The notes: a model not told the origin generated them from the letters alone. Shown: positions 1 through 8,333, counted from the stretch's first letter. The stretch is DNA of 10,157 bases from JBGRQB01 sp041725875 (GCA_041725875.1 JBGRQB010000152.1:1-10157); one strand, 5' to 3'. Numbers and translations are program-made.

Positions 1-815
1 TTAAAATGTTTTTTTACAATAGATGTAAAGCCATTTTCATAATTTGGTTTACAGAAAGAATATCTTTCTTTGAACACTTCCGGCGCATTGCCAACCACAT
101 AAGATTTTCCTGCCCAGTCAAGTAAATCTTCATCATTGTAATCATTCCCGATTGCAATTATTTCTTTACTGTTAATTCCAAGATCGTCTGCAAGTCGCTG
201 GGCTGACTGACTTTTAGACACATCAGCCGGAAAGAGCTCCATCCATACGGTTGAATCATCCAGCGGAGAAGTTGTTCTGATAATGTTCAAAAAGTCGATT
301 TTCTCCTTAATCTTCTCAAACTCCTCTTCTGTTTCATTATGGATAACCGCAAGAAGCTGTGCAGCCTCTCTTAATTCCTGTCCGTTAAGCTCTTCGGCAA
401 ATTCGTGATAAAGATTTATTCTTCTCTCAAAATCAGGGTTTGATCTGTTTGTCTGGTGATAATAAAAATTATGATTTTCAGGAACCGGAAAATGGATCAT
501 AAAATCTGTGTATTCCTCTTTCAGAATATTAACAGCTCTGGAAACTTTCTCTTTTTCGATGTTGTGCTGTGCAATCAGCTTTTTTGTTTTCCAGTCAATT
601 ACACCCGCACCGGAAGAAAAAACAAGATAATCTATGGGAAAATCGGGCGGAAGAATTTTTTTAGCGGAATAATAGGAACGACCTGTTGCAATTACTCTTA
701 AAACATTCTCTTTTTCCAGTTTTTCAAGAGTGGAGTAGTTTATATCCCCTACTTCGGTTTTATTAATTGTGAGTGTTCCGTCAAGATCTGAAACTATGGC
801 TTTAAAGTTATTCAA
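1..815 (-). CDS. Cof-type HAD-superfamily hydrolase (class IIB), C-terminus cut by window edge
   Basis: The frame is open from a TTG at 815 to the window edge, giving 271 codons. The Cof family usually has about 265-280 residues, so only a few are probably missing. HAD motif I is DLDGTL with nucleophile Asp10 and acid/base Asp12. Motif II is ATGRS (Thr44), motif III Lys is in VSKSQ (Lys201), and motif IV is GNDYND (223-228). The stretch between motifs II and III has the size of a C2B cap. Such enzymes are cytosolic Mg-dependent phosphatases of small phosphorylated metabolites; the substrate cannot be told here. The start is chosen because no ATG, GTG or TTG lies between TTG 815 and motif I, and AGAGGAAG (817-824) lies just upstream. 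Motif IV is odd: Asn224 occupies the place where Cof proteins usually have the first Asp. A terminator-like hairpin separates the gene from hutU, and it has its own promoter-like sequence. Confidence 0.85.
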   Translation of the reverse strand, partial: MNNFKAIVSDLDGTLTINKTEVGDINYSTLEKLEKENVLRVIATGRSYYSAKKILPPDFPIDYLVFSSGAGVIDWKTKKLIAQHNIEKEKVSRAVNILKEEYTDFMIHFPVPENHNFYYHQTNRSNPDFERRINLYHEFAEELNGQELREAAQLLAVIHNETEEEFEKIKEKIDFLNIIRTTSPLDDSTVWMELFPADVSKSQSAQRLADDLGINSKEIIAIGNDYNDEDLLDWAGKSYVVGNAPEVFKERYSFCKPNYENGFTSIVKKHF

Positions 816-830
816 ACTTCCTCTGAAAAT

Positions 831-858
831 ATTATACGAAATTTATTATCGATGACAA
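831..858 (-). promoter_or_regulatory. Sigma70-like promoter for the HAD hydrolase gene
   Basis: On the minus strand, TTGTCA (858-853) and a perfect TATAAT (836-831) are separated by 16 bases. Transcription would start near 824, leaving a leader of only about ten bases that holds the AGAGGAAG ribosome site and the TTG start. The position between the hutU hairpin and the HAD gene supports independent expression. The assignment is from consensus match only. Confidence 0.5.
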
Positions 859-875
859 TCGGCAGGCATAAAATC

Positions 876-902
876 AATCCCGAAGGAGCTGCCTTCGGGA
901 TT
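876..902 (-). terminator. Hairpin terminator downstream of hutU
   Basis: AATCCCGAAGG (876-886) and CCTTCGGGATT (892-902) form a perfect 11-bp stem with a 5-base loop, 14 bases past the hutU stop codon. On the hutU strand the stem is followed by GATTTTAT, a weak U-tract, so termination may be partial. It would end hutU transcripts before the HAD gene. Confidence 0.7.
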
Positions 903-916
903 TAATAATTTATCTA

Positions 917-2932
917 TTAAAACATCTTTTTCACAAGATCTTCGCACAATCCTTCTTTTGGGATAAAAGGAATTGTGATATGTCCGCTACCTTCATTTTC
1001 TTTATTCCATTTGGTAACAGTTTCAACGGCGTTTTTATTTCTTCCCCAGTTTCTTCTGGCAACACCGCCCATAACATCCCAGCTTAAGCCAAGTTTTATA
1101 ACTTCATCCATTCTTTCGCTGCCGTCAAGGAATATCCCGTTACCGCCGTTGCTTGAACGTCCGATACCAACACCGCCTCCGTTTGAAAGAACAACAAGCG
1201 TCATACCGCGGGCAACATTTCCTGCAAAACATTGTATTGACATATCAGCTGTTGTACGACTTCCGTCATAAATATTAGCTGTTTCGCGGAAAGGTGAATC
1301 AGTACCCGAAACATCGTGGTGATCACGACCAAGCATTACCGGTCCTATTTCTCCTTTACGAATCAACTCATTAAATTTCAATGCTATTTTAACTCTGCCA
1401 ATTTCATCAGCATAAAGAATTCTGGCTTTGGTTCCAACAACAAGTTTATTTTCTTCTGCTGTTTTTATCCAGTGATAATTATCTCTGTGTACTGAACTTT
1501 CGGCAGGATCTATACATTCCATTGCAGCCTGATCTGTTTTACGAAGATCTTCTTCTTTGCCGCTTAAGCAAACCCAGCGGAAAGGACCAAAACCTCTGTC
1601 AAAACAAACAGGACCCATAATATCTTCAACATAAGAAGGCCAGATAAAACCTTCTGTTGTGTCTGAACCGTTGGAAGCAATAGATTTTTCACCTGCATTA
1701 AATATGGAGGCCATAAAGCTGTTGCCATAATCCCAGAAGTAAGAACCTTTTTTGGTAAGTTTCTTAATAACTTCATAATGTCTTACCAGAGATTCATCAA
1801 CAAGCTTTTTAAACTTCTCAGGTTCGGTTTCCATAATTTTACGACTCTCTTCATAAGTAACTCCAGCAGGTGTATATCCTCCTTCGTAAACTGCATGACA
1901 GGAAGTCTGATCTGAAATCAACTCAACGTGAGCATCTTTTTCTTCAAGGTATTCCAGTAAATCAACCACATTTCCGTGGTAAGCAATTGATACTGTTTCC
2001 CCTTTTTCTTTATATTCTTTCATCCAGCCGAGAATTTCATCAAGATTATCAGAAACTTTGCTAACCCATCCCTGATCAAATCTTGTTTTAATTCTGCTGT
2101 ATTCAACTTCGGCAACTATACCAATACCGCCTGCTATTTCACAAGCTTTTGGTTGCGCACCTGACATTCCGCCAAGTCCGGAAGTTACATAATAAACACC
2201 TTTAAGATCTTTATCTTCGGGAATACCAAGATATTTTCTTCCGGCATTAAGAAGTGTGATATAAGTTCCGTGTACAATTCCCTGCGGACCAATATACATC
2301 CAGCCGCCGGCTGTCATTTGTCCGTAGTTAGTAACACCCATAGCTGTTAAACGCTTAAACTCTTCCGGGTTATCCCATTCACCAACCATAACACCGTTAG
2401 TGCCAATTACTCTTGGGGCATTTCTGTGAGATTTGAATAATCCCAGAGGATGACCGGAACTTACAACTAAAGTCTGATCTTCTTCCATAACCTGCAAATA
2501 CTGCATCACTAACTGATACTGCATCCAGTTCTGGAATATTTGTCCTGTTTCACCATATGTAACCAATTCGTACGGATAAAGAGCGATATCAAAATCAAGA
2601 TTGTTATCAATCATTACCTGCAGACCTCTGGCTTCCGGAATACCTTTGTAATCATCAACAGGTTTTCCGCTCAAATTTCCTTCAGGACGAAATCTGTAAC
2701 CATAAATTCTCCCCATAGTTTTCAGTTCTTCTAAAAACTCTGGAGCAAGCTCTTCGTGAAGATGTTCAGGAACGTATCTTAAAGCATTTTTAAGAGCCGT
2801 TACAATCTCATTTTCAGTTAAACTCAAGCCTCTGTTAGGGTCTCTCCTGATACCTTCCTGGAACTCCTTTTTTGAAGGTAATTCATCAGAAAGTTTAATA
2901 GTCATTGCATTTGCAACGTCTAAGTTTTGCAT
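917..2932 (-). CDS. hutU: Urocanate hydratase (urocanase), long form
   Basis: This cytosolic NAD+-dependent enzyme converts urocanate plus water to 4-imidazolone-5-propanoate, the second step of histidine degradation. The 671-residue product resembles the long urocanases of animals (about 676 residues) and many Bacteroidota. The classic bacterial form has about 555. Recognisable blocks in order are GQMTAGGWMYIGPQGIVHG, VTSGLGGMSGAQPKA (glycine-rich), YHGNVVDLLEYL, DQTSCH, YFWDYGNSFM (398-407), GFGPFRWVC with Cys455, and RDHHDVSGTDSPFRET. Cys455 corresponds to the conserved active-region cysteine of the family. The frame is open to an ATG at 2986, but I choose ATG 2932: AGGAGA lies 8 bases before it, and the family does not need the extra 18 residues. 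No hutH, hutI, hutG or ftcD is in the window. Transcription is divergent from the metal-efflux genes. Confidence 0.95.
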   Translation of the reverse strand: MQNLDVANAMTIKLSDELPSKKEFQEGIRRDPNRGLSLTENEIVTALKNALRYVPEHLHEELAPEFLEELKTMGRIYGYRFRPEGNLSGKPVDDYKGIPEARGLQVMIDNNLDFDIALYPYELVTYGETGQIFQNWMQYQLVMQYLQVMEEDQTLVVSSGHPLGLFKSHRNAPRVIGTNGVMVGEWDNPEEFKRLTAMGVTNYGQMTAGGWMYIGPQGIVHGTYITLLNAGRKYLGIPEDKDLKGVYYVTSGLGGMSGAQPKACEIAGGIGIVAEVEYSRIKTRFDQGWVSKVSDNLDEILGWMKEYKEKGETVSIAYHGNVVDLLEYLEEKDAHVELISDQTSCHAVYEGGYTPAGVTYEESRKIMETEPEKFKKLVDESLVRHYEVIKKLTKKGSYFWDYGNSFMASIFNAGEKSIASNGSDTTEGFIWPSYVEDIMGPVCFDRGFGPFRWVCLSGKEEDLRKTDQAAMECIDPAESSVHRDNYHWIKTAEENKLVVGTKARILYADEIGRVKIALKFNELIRKGEIGPVMLGRDHHDVSGTDSPFRETANIYDGSRTTADMSIQCFAGNVARGMTLVVLSNGGGVGIGRSSNGGNGIFLDGSERMDEVIKLGLSWDVMGGVARRNWGRNKNAVETVTKWNKENEGSGHITIPFIPKEGLCEDLVKKMF

Positions 2933-2940
2933 TTTATATG

Positions 2941-2947
2941 TCTCCTT
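2941..2947 (-). promoter_or_regulatory. Ribosome binding site that sets the hutU start
   Basis: The minus strand reads AAAAGGAGA followed by 8 bases and then ATG at 2932. This near-perfect Shine-Dalgarno site decides between ATG 2932 and the upstream in-frame ATG at 2986. Confidence 0.75.
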
Positions 2948-3059
2948 TTCACCATAAGACAAAAATAAAATATTTCCCGCATCCAATATAAAAATTGCAT
3001 TTTTAAAAGAAGAATAAATTTTTGTAGATTTCAGGGTATCTTATTACTAAAAGTGTATA

Positions 3060-3497
3060 ATGAAAAAATCAAAATCGTTTATATTATTTACCCTTTGTGC
3101 GTATCTGATTCTGCTCGGGCATCTCAGCATTCCGGCAGTTAACGATTTTATTCTGGCAAACTCGGTCAGTCACAGCAATTCAGGCAGCTGGACTTGCAGT
3201 CATCTTAACCAGCATGTACACGAACATAGTCATAAAGATGCTTCTCACGAAAAAGATGACCACCATTGTATTTACTGTTCGGGACACAATAAACTCCTTG
3301 AGTTTACAGTAAGTCACAATCATTCAAAACTTACCAACAAGACAGATAAATTAATTACCACAAAAATCTGTTTTACCACTTCGGTTCAGATAAAAAGGAT
3401 TGAAACTAATCAGGTTTATCTGCAAAATGTGTTCAAACCCTCTGTTCCGAAATTTATTTACACCTCTTTTGGTCTCAGAGCACCCCCTGTGGCATAA
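3060..3497 (+). CDS. Small exported His/Cys-rich protein, probably metal-binding (DUF2946-like)
   Basis: The 145-residue product begins with KKSK and a hydrophobic stretch (about 7-27), consistent with a signal peptide or membrane anchor. A His-rich segment follows (about 47-76), including HVHEHSHKDASHEKDDHH and then HCIYCSGH with Cys70 and Cys73. The protein ends in RAPPVA. A CxxC inside a His-rich region plus a C-terminal R-(A/G)-P-P is typical of small proteins found beside heavy-metal RND pumps, some annotated DUF2946. I infer a periplasmic metal buffer or chaperone; no enzyme motif is visible. It lies 73 bases before the adaptor gene on the same strand, so it is probably the first gene of the efflux operon. 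No clear ribosome site precedes the ATG. The family name is tentative, while the coding call and metal-binding composition are firm. Confidence 0.75.
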   Translation: MKKSKSFILFTLCAYLILLGHLSIPAVNDFILANSVSHSNSGSWTCSHLNQHVHEHSHKDASHEKDDHHCIYCSGHNKLLEFTVSHNHSKLTNKTDKLITTKICFTTSVQIKRIETNQVYLQNVFKPSVPKFIYTSFGLRAPPVA

Positions 3498-3570
3498 CCG
3501 CAAAATTTTATCCTTTTCAGGATATCTATACCCTTAACGATTAATTTTAAAATAAAACTATAGATGAATT

Positions 3571-5202
3571 ATGAAAAATTTAGCATTTTTTGTGACAATA
3601 TTGTCATATTTGTTATTTACAGGATGCGAAAAGACCGTTGAAAAACCAGCATCCGCAGCACAGCAAACAGAACAAGATCACGGTCATTCACACACCACCG
3701 ATGATAGTCACGCCGGACACAATCACGGAACCGCAGGCGGAAGTCATGCAGGTCATAACCACGGCACAACGAGCAACAGTCACACAGGTCACGGACACGA
3801 TGAAGAAAATGTTAGTCTGGGTCAGACAGTATGGACTGACAATTTTGAAGTCTATATGGAATACGTTCCAATGGTTGCCGGAAAAGAGGCTCATCTGGTA
3901 ATTCACCTGACAAAATTAAGTGACTTTACTCCTGTCGGGCATATCCATATTAACGGAAGTGCAGACAAATCAGGAAAGAAAACAAATCTGCCGGAAGCGG
4001 AAATGCTTGCCGACGGTATTTTTGAATTTCACTTTCACCCGGAATCAGCAGGAAAAGTTTCTTTCAGCTTTGAACTTGATATGCACGAAGTTGTTGAAAC
4101 AATAACCGTGGATGCGGAAATTTTTGCAAGTGAAGAAGTTGCAGCAACTGCTCTTAATTCTTACAATGAAAAAAATTCAGATAAAGTAAATTTCAAAAAA
4201 GAGCAATCCTGGAGAACCGAGTTTGAAACAGCTTTAACTACCTCAGGAGAAATCTCCGAAACAATTAAAACTTCGGGTGAACTTGTTCCAGCTCCGGGCG
4301 ATGAAATCACATACACGGCAATTGCTCCGGGAAAAGTAAAATTTAACAGCAGCTATGCGCTGGAAGGTGTAACTATTTCAAAAAATAAAAAAGTTTTAAC
4401 AATTACACCAAGCGGTATTGAAAATAACCTTACTGCAATTTATCATCAGGCAAAGGCAGAGTTTGAAAAAGATAAATCAAACTATGAAAGAGCGCAGAAA
4501 CTTCTTGCAAAAGATTATTTATCAAAAAAAGAATTTGATGTAATTAAAGCTGAATATATTACTGCAAAAACAAATTTTGATGCAATTTCAAAAGATTACA
4601 ATCCTCAGGGTCAGCAGGTAAAATCAAAATGTTCCGGTTACATAAAAGAACTTTATGTTAAAGAAGGTGAATATGTTGAAGCCGGCACAAAACTTTTTAC
4701 AATTGCAAAAAACAAAAAAATTCTTGTAAGAGCCGATGTTTCTCAGAAGTATTATTCAAAATTAAAAGATGTTAATTCTGCATCTTTCAGATCACCTCAT
4801 TCAGCATTTTTCTATGATACAGATTTTCTAAATGGTAAAAAGATCGCCTTTGGGAAAACTCATTCAACAAGCAGTCACTTTGTACCTGTTTACTTTGAAG
4901 TGGATAATGACGTAGATGTACTGCCCGGTTCTTTTATTGAAATTATTTTAAGATCGGCTTCAAAACATGCAGCTGTTTTAATTCCGCGTGAAGCACTTAT
5001 TGAAGAGTTTGGAAGTTTTGCGGTATTTGTTCAGACAAGCGCAGAATATTTTGAAAAACGTGAAGTTCAGCTTGGTACTTTTGACGGCTTCTATTATGAA
5101 ATTATTAAAGGATTAAAACCGGGTGAACGTGTTGTAACAAAAGGAGCATTTCAGGTTAAGATGGCTTCAATGTCAGGTTCTGCTCCTGCTCATACTCATT
5201 AA
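3571..5202 (+). CDS. RND efflux periplasmic adaptor (HlyD/CusB/CzcB type) with N-terminal His-rich repeat, lipoprotein
   Basis: The 543-residue adaptor should link the inner-membrane RND pump to an outer-membrane channel. Residues 1-19 form a lipoprotein signal ending FTGC, with Cys19 as the lipidated residue; Phe at -3 is slightly unusual. Residues 37-77 are His-rich with 12-residue repeats. Residues about 80-190 form a beta-rich extra domain (VYMEYVPMVAGKEAHLVIHL) seen in some CzcB/CusB-like proteins. From about 220 comes the adaptor core: GELVPAPG, an alpha-hairpin (about 290-340), and the biotinyl-lipoyl return strand GYIKELYVKEGEYVEAGTKL. Beta-barrel and membrane-proximal domains (about 385-530) follow, with LIPREALIEEFG and GLKPGERVVTKGAF. 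The C-terminus is again His-containing (APAHTH). The gene is followed after 39 bases by the pump gene. The likely cargo is a divalent or monovalent heavy metal; which one cannot be read from sequence. Confidence 0.9.
   Translation: MKNLAFFVTILSYLLFTGCEKTVEKPASAAQQTEQDHGHSHTTDDSHAGHNHGTAGGSHAGHNHGTTSNSHTGHGHDEENVSLGQTVWTDNFEVYMEYVPMVAGKEAHLVIHLTKLSDFTPVGHIHINGSADKSGKKTNLPEAEMLADGIFEFHFHPESAGKVSFSFELDMHEVVETITVDAEIFASEEVAATALNSYNEKNSDKVNFKKEQSWRTEFETALTTSGEISETIKTSGELVPAPGDEITYTAIAPGKVKFNSSYALEGVTISKNKKVLTITPSGIENNLTAIYHQAKAEFEKDKSNYERAQKLLAKDYLSKKEFDVIKAEYITAKTNFDAISKDYNPQGQQVKSKCSGYIKELYVKEGEYVEAGTKLFTIAKNKKILVRADVSQKYYSKLKDVNSASFRSPHSAFFYDTDFLNGKKIAFGKTHSTSSHFVPVYFEVDNDVDVLPGSFIEIILRSASKHAAVLIPREALIEEFGSFAVFVQTSAEYFEKREVQLGTFDGFYYEIIKGLKPGERVVTKGAFQVKMASMSGSAPAHTH
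3706..3801 (+). repeat. Tandem repeat encoding His-rich SHxGHxH units
   Basis: Two full 36-base units (3706-3741, 3742-3777) and one shortened unit (3778-3801) encode SHAGHNHGTAGG, SHAGHNHGTTSN and SHTGHGHD. The protein repeat is nearly perfect while codons differ (for example CAC/CAT, GGA/GGT), so the copies are not a very recent duplication. The histidines form a likely metal-binding linker just after the lipid anchor. Confidence 0.8.
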
Positions 5203-5241
5203 TTTTAATCAAAAATATTCTAAAACAAACTATAGAAAATT

Positions 5242-8200
5242 ATGTTAAACGCTATTATAGATAAATCACTTAAAAACAGATTATTTGTGCTTGTATTTAC
5301 AGCCCTGTTAATGGTGGCCGGCGGATATATCTCCTCCGAAATGGATGTGGATGTATTTCCCGATCTGACAGCCCCGACAGTTACAGTATTTACAGAAGCA
5401 CATGGTATGGATCCGGAACAAGTGGAACAACTTGTTACCTATCCGCTTGAAACAGCAATAAACGGATCACCCGGCATACGCCGAATCAGAAGCAGTTCAG
5501 GTGCGGGAATTTCAATTCTCTGGGCTGAGTTTGACTGGGGAACAGATATTTATAAAGCCAGACAAATTGTAGCAGAGAAGCTTTCTACTATTACCGAAAA
5601 ACTCCCCACAGGAGTAAGCGCGCCTGTACTTGCGCCTATCTCTGCTCTTATGGGTGAAATTATGGTGCTCAGTATTCAGAGTGACGAACTAAGCAAAATG
5701 GATTTAAGAAGTATTGGTGACTGGGATATTCGTCAGCGACTCCTTGCAATACGCGGAGTTGCACAGGTTATTATTATTGGCGGCGAATATAAACAATATC
5801 AAATTCTGGCTTCACCTGAAAAAATGAAGTATTACAACATCACGCTTGAAGAATTAAAAAAAGCTTCAGAAGGATCTAACCTTAATGCTTCCGGCGGATT
5901 TATAAATGAATATGGTAATCAATATCTTATCAGAGCCGAAGGGCGCACAACAGATGTAAATGATATTGCAAACACGGTTGTAAAAGTTGTTGACGATGTG
6001 CCAATCAAAATTGGTGATGTTGCAAATGTAAAAATTGCACCTTCACAAAAAATTGGTGATGGTTCTTCAAATGCAAAACCGGCAATTATTATGACTGTAC
6101 AAAAACAGCCGGAAGCCAACACACTTGAACTTACAAAACGTATTGATGATGCAATAAGTAATATGGTCAGCTCACTACCGGGAAATATCACTTTTAACAC
6201 ACACATTTTCCGTCAGGCAAAATTTATTGAAGCTTCAATAAACAATCTGCAAAAAACTTTAATTGAAGGAATTATTTTTGTAATACTTGTATTGTTTGTA
6301 TTTCTTATGAACTACAGAGCAACACTTATTTCACTTCTTGCAATTCCTCTTTCACTGCTTGTATCAATTATTATTCTGCATCTGCTTGGCTTTACAATTA
6401 ATACTATGAGTCTGGGCGGACTCGCAATTGCAATAGGCGTTCTGGTTGATGATGCAATCATCGATGTTGAAAATGTTTTCAAACATTTACGCCGCAATGC
6501 AAAACTGCCTGAAAGTGAAAGAAAAAATATTCTTAAAGTTGTTTACGATGCATCAGTGGAAATCAGAGCTTCTATTTTGAACGCGACTCTTATAATTATT
6601 GTTGCATTTATTCCTCTCTTCTTCCTTAGCGGAATGGAAGGCCGATTACTTTATCCGCTTGGAATTGCATTTATTGTTTCTGTTTTAACATCACTTATTG
6701 TTGCACTTACAACAACTCCGGTGTTAAGCAGTTTCTTCTTTAACAACGAAAAACTTCTTACTAAAAAAGAAAAAGAACCTTTTGTTGCCAGAATGTTTTC
6801 AAACATTTATAAAACATCACTTACCAAAATTATCAACTTTCCTAAAGTTGTAATTGCAGTAAGTCTGGGTCTGTTTATCATAACACTCTTTGTTCTTGGA
6901 AATCTGGGAAGAAGTTTCCTTCCGGAATTTAATGAAGGTGCTCTCACAATTGCAGTTGCAAATCCTCCGGGAAGTTCTATTGACGAAGCAAACAAAACAG
7001 GTAATCTTGTTGAAGAAGTTTTACTATCAATGCCTGAAATAAGTGTAACCGCAAGAAGAACCGGTCGCTCAGAACTTGACGAACATGTACAAAGTGTTAA
7101 TGCTGCTGAAATTGATGCACCATTTACTCTTACGGAAAGATCAAAAGAAGAATTTCTGGATGATCTGCGCGGCAGGTTACAAATTGTTCCGGGAGCAATG
7201 ATTACTATTGGTCAGCCAATTTCTCACCGTATAGATCATATGCTTTCAGGTACAAGAGCAAATATTGCAATAAAACTCTTTGGTAAAGATTTAAATAAAA
7301 TGTTTACTTACGGAAACAGAATTAAAGCTGCGGTTCAGGGTATTGAGGGACTTGTAGACGTAAACGTACAGCAGCAAATTGAAATTCCTCATATCAAAAT
7401 AAAAGCTCGTCGCGAAATGCTTGCCAAATATGGAATTACACTTAAAGAATTTACCGAGTTTGTTGATATAGCTCTGGCAGGTGAAAAAGTTGGTCAGGTT
7501 TACGAAGGACAAAAAAGTTACGACCTGATTTTACGTTTTGCAGAAGAACAAAGAAGTTCACTTGAAGCAATCAAGAATGCTCTAATTGATACTCACGACG
7601 GAACCAAAGTCCCACTTGAGTTTGTGGCAGATATTAAATCAATTAGTGGACCTTTTACAGTAAACCGTGAAAATGTACAGCGTAAAGTTGTGGTTTCTGC
7701 AAATGTTGCCGGACGCGATTTACGCAGTGTGGTTAATGATGTACAAAACAATATAGCTGAAAAAGTTAAAATGGAAGAAGGTTACAGAGTTGAATATGGC
7801 GGACTTTTTGAAAGTGAGGAAAAAGCTTCGCGACAATTAATGTTAAGTTCAATTATGGCAATCTTTGTAATTTTTATTCTTCTGTTTCAAGAGTTTAAAA
7901 ACCTGAAACTTTCACTTATTATTTTGCTGAACCTTCCTCTTGCTTTAATAGGTGGTGTATTTTTTGTTTACTTCACATCAGGCGTTATTACCATTGCAGC
8001 ACTTATCGGTTTTATATCGCTGTTCGGAATTGCAACCAGAAACGGTATCCTTCTTATTGCCAGATACCAGGCACTCCTTGCATCAGGAAAACCACTTCTT
8101 GAAACAACAATTCAGGGATCTCTTGACAGACTTAATCCTATTCTTATGACTGCCCTTACTACCGGACTTGCACTTACTCCGCTTGCTTATGCAGGCGATC

Positions 8201-8328
8201 TTGCAGGTAACGAAATTCAGAGTCCGATGGCAATTGTAATTTTAGGCGGGTTATTAACAGCAACATTTTTGAGTCTGCTGGTAATACCAACCGTCTACTA
8301 CATCATCAAAAAAAGAGAACTAAAATAA
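5242..8328 (+). CDS. Heavy-metal efflux RND pump (HME family, CzcA/CusA-like)
   Basis: This 1028-residue proton-driven inner-membrane pump has the usual RND plan. TM1 lies at about 14-31. A large periplasmic porter region follows, then TM2-TM6 (about 340-492) and TM7 (about 536-555). A second periplasmic region precedes TM8-TM12 (about 866-1022). HME-family hallmarks include MDVDVFPDLTAPTVTV near the N-terminus, FLPEFNEGALTIAV after TM7, and GQPISHRIDHMLSGTRANIAIKLFG. TM4 carries VDDAIIDVENVF with Asp403, Asp404, Asp408 and Glu410; acidic TM4 residues relay protons in CzcA and its relatives. This TM4 pattern is neither the textbook CzcA motif nor the CusA motif, so I do not name a metal. Length is normal and no frameshift is seen. 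The gene follows the adaptor by 39 bases and ends just before a strong terminator. No outer-membrane factor gene is adjacent. Confidence 0.92.
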   Translation: MLNAIIDKSLKNRLFVLVFTALLMVAGGYISSEMDVDVFPDLTAPTVTVFTEAHGMDPEQVEQLVTYPLETAINGSPGIRRIRSSSGAGISILWAEFDWGTDIYKARQIVAEKLSTITEKLPTGVSAPVLAPISALMGEIMVLSIQSDELSKMDLRSIGDWDIRQRLLAIRGVAQVIIIGGEYKQYQILASPEKMKYYNITLEELKKASEGSNLNASGGFINEYGNQYLIRAEGRTTDVNDIANTVVKVVDDVPIKIGDVANVKIAPSQKIGDGSSNAKPAIIMTVQKQPEANTLELTKRIDDAISNMVSSLPGNITFNTHIFRQAKFIEASINNLQKTLIEGIIFVILVLFVFLMNYRATLISLLAIPLSLLVSIIILHLLGFTINTMSLGGLAIAIGVLVDDAIIDVENVFKHLRRNAKLPESERKNILKVVYDASVEIRASILNATLIIIVAFIPLFFLSGMEGRLLYPLGIAFIVSVLTSLIVALTTTPVLSSFFFNNEKLLTKKEKEPFVARMFSNIYKTSLTKIINFPKVVIAVSLGLFIITLFVLGNLGRSFLPEFNEGALTIAVANPPGSSIDEANKTGNLVEEVLLSMPEISVTARRTGRSELDEHVQSVNAAEIDAPFTLTERSKEEFLDDLRGRLQIVPGAMITIGQPISHRIDHMLSGTRANIAIKLFGKDLNKMFTYGNRIKAAVQGIEGLVDVNVQQQIEIPHIKIKARREMLAKYGITLKEFTEFVDIALAGEKVGQVYEGQKSYDLILRFAEEQRSSLEAIKNALIDTHDGTKVPLEFVADIKSISGPFTVNRENVQRKVVVSANVAGRDLRSVVNDVQNNIAEKVKMEEGYRVEYGGLFESEEKASRQLMLSSIMAIFVIFILLFQEFKNLKLSLIILLNLPLALIGGVFFVYFTSGVITIAALIGFISLFGIATRNGILLIARYQALLASGKPLLETTIQGSLDRLNPILMTALTTGLALTPLAYAGDLAGNEIQSPMAIVILGGLLTATFLSLLVIPTVYYIIKKRELK

Positions 8329-8333
8329 ATTCA

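Noticed and set aside
456..701. 81-codon plus-strand reading frame
   Set aside because: It is antisense to the HAD hydrolase, which carries all expected motifs; the frame has no recognisable domain or ribosome site.
975..1271. 98-codon plus-strand reading frame
   Set aside because: It is antisense to the conserved C-terminal part of hutU, with Pro/Ser/Leu-rich composition typical of a shadow frame.
2933..2986. 18-residue N-terminal extension of hutU from ATG 2986
   Set aside because: The segment covers the AGGAGA ribosome site for ATG 2932 and has no counterpart needed by the family, so it is leader DNA.
2990..3004. AAAAAT-TGC-ATTTTT inverted repeat in the divergent hutU/efflux intergenic region
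   Set aside because: The arms are purely A/T and short, expected by chance in such DNA. I saw no convincing promoter boxes there in either direction either.
3509..3524. TATCC/GGATA inverted repeat between the small His-rich gene and the adaptor gene
   Set aside because: Only 5 bp with no U-tract; too weak to call a terminator or operator.
3706..3801. Possible CRISPR-like repeats
   Set aside because: The repeat is in frame, codes for His-rich protein and has no unique spacers.
5919..6206. 95-codon minus-strand reading frame inside the pump gene
   Set aside because: It is the complement of conserved RND porter-domain coding sequence; no own start signals.
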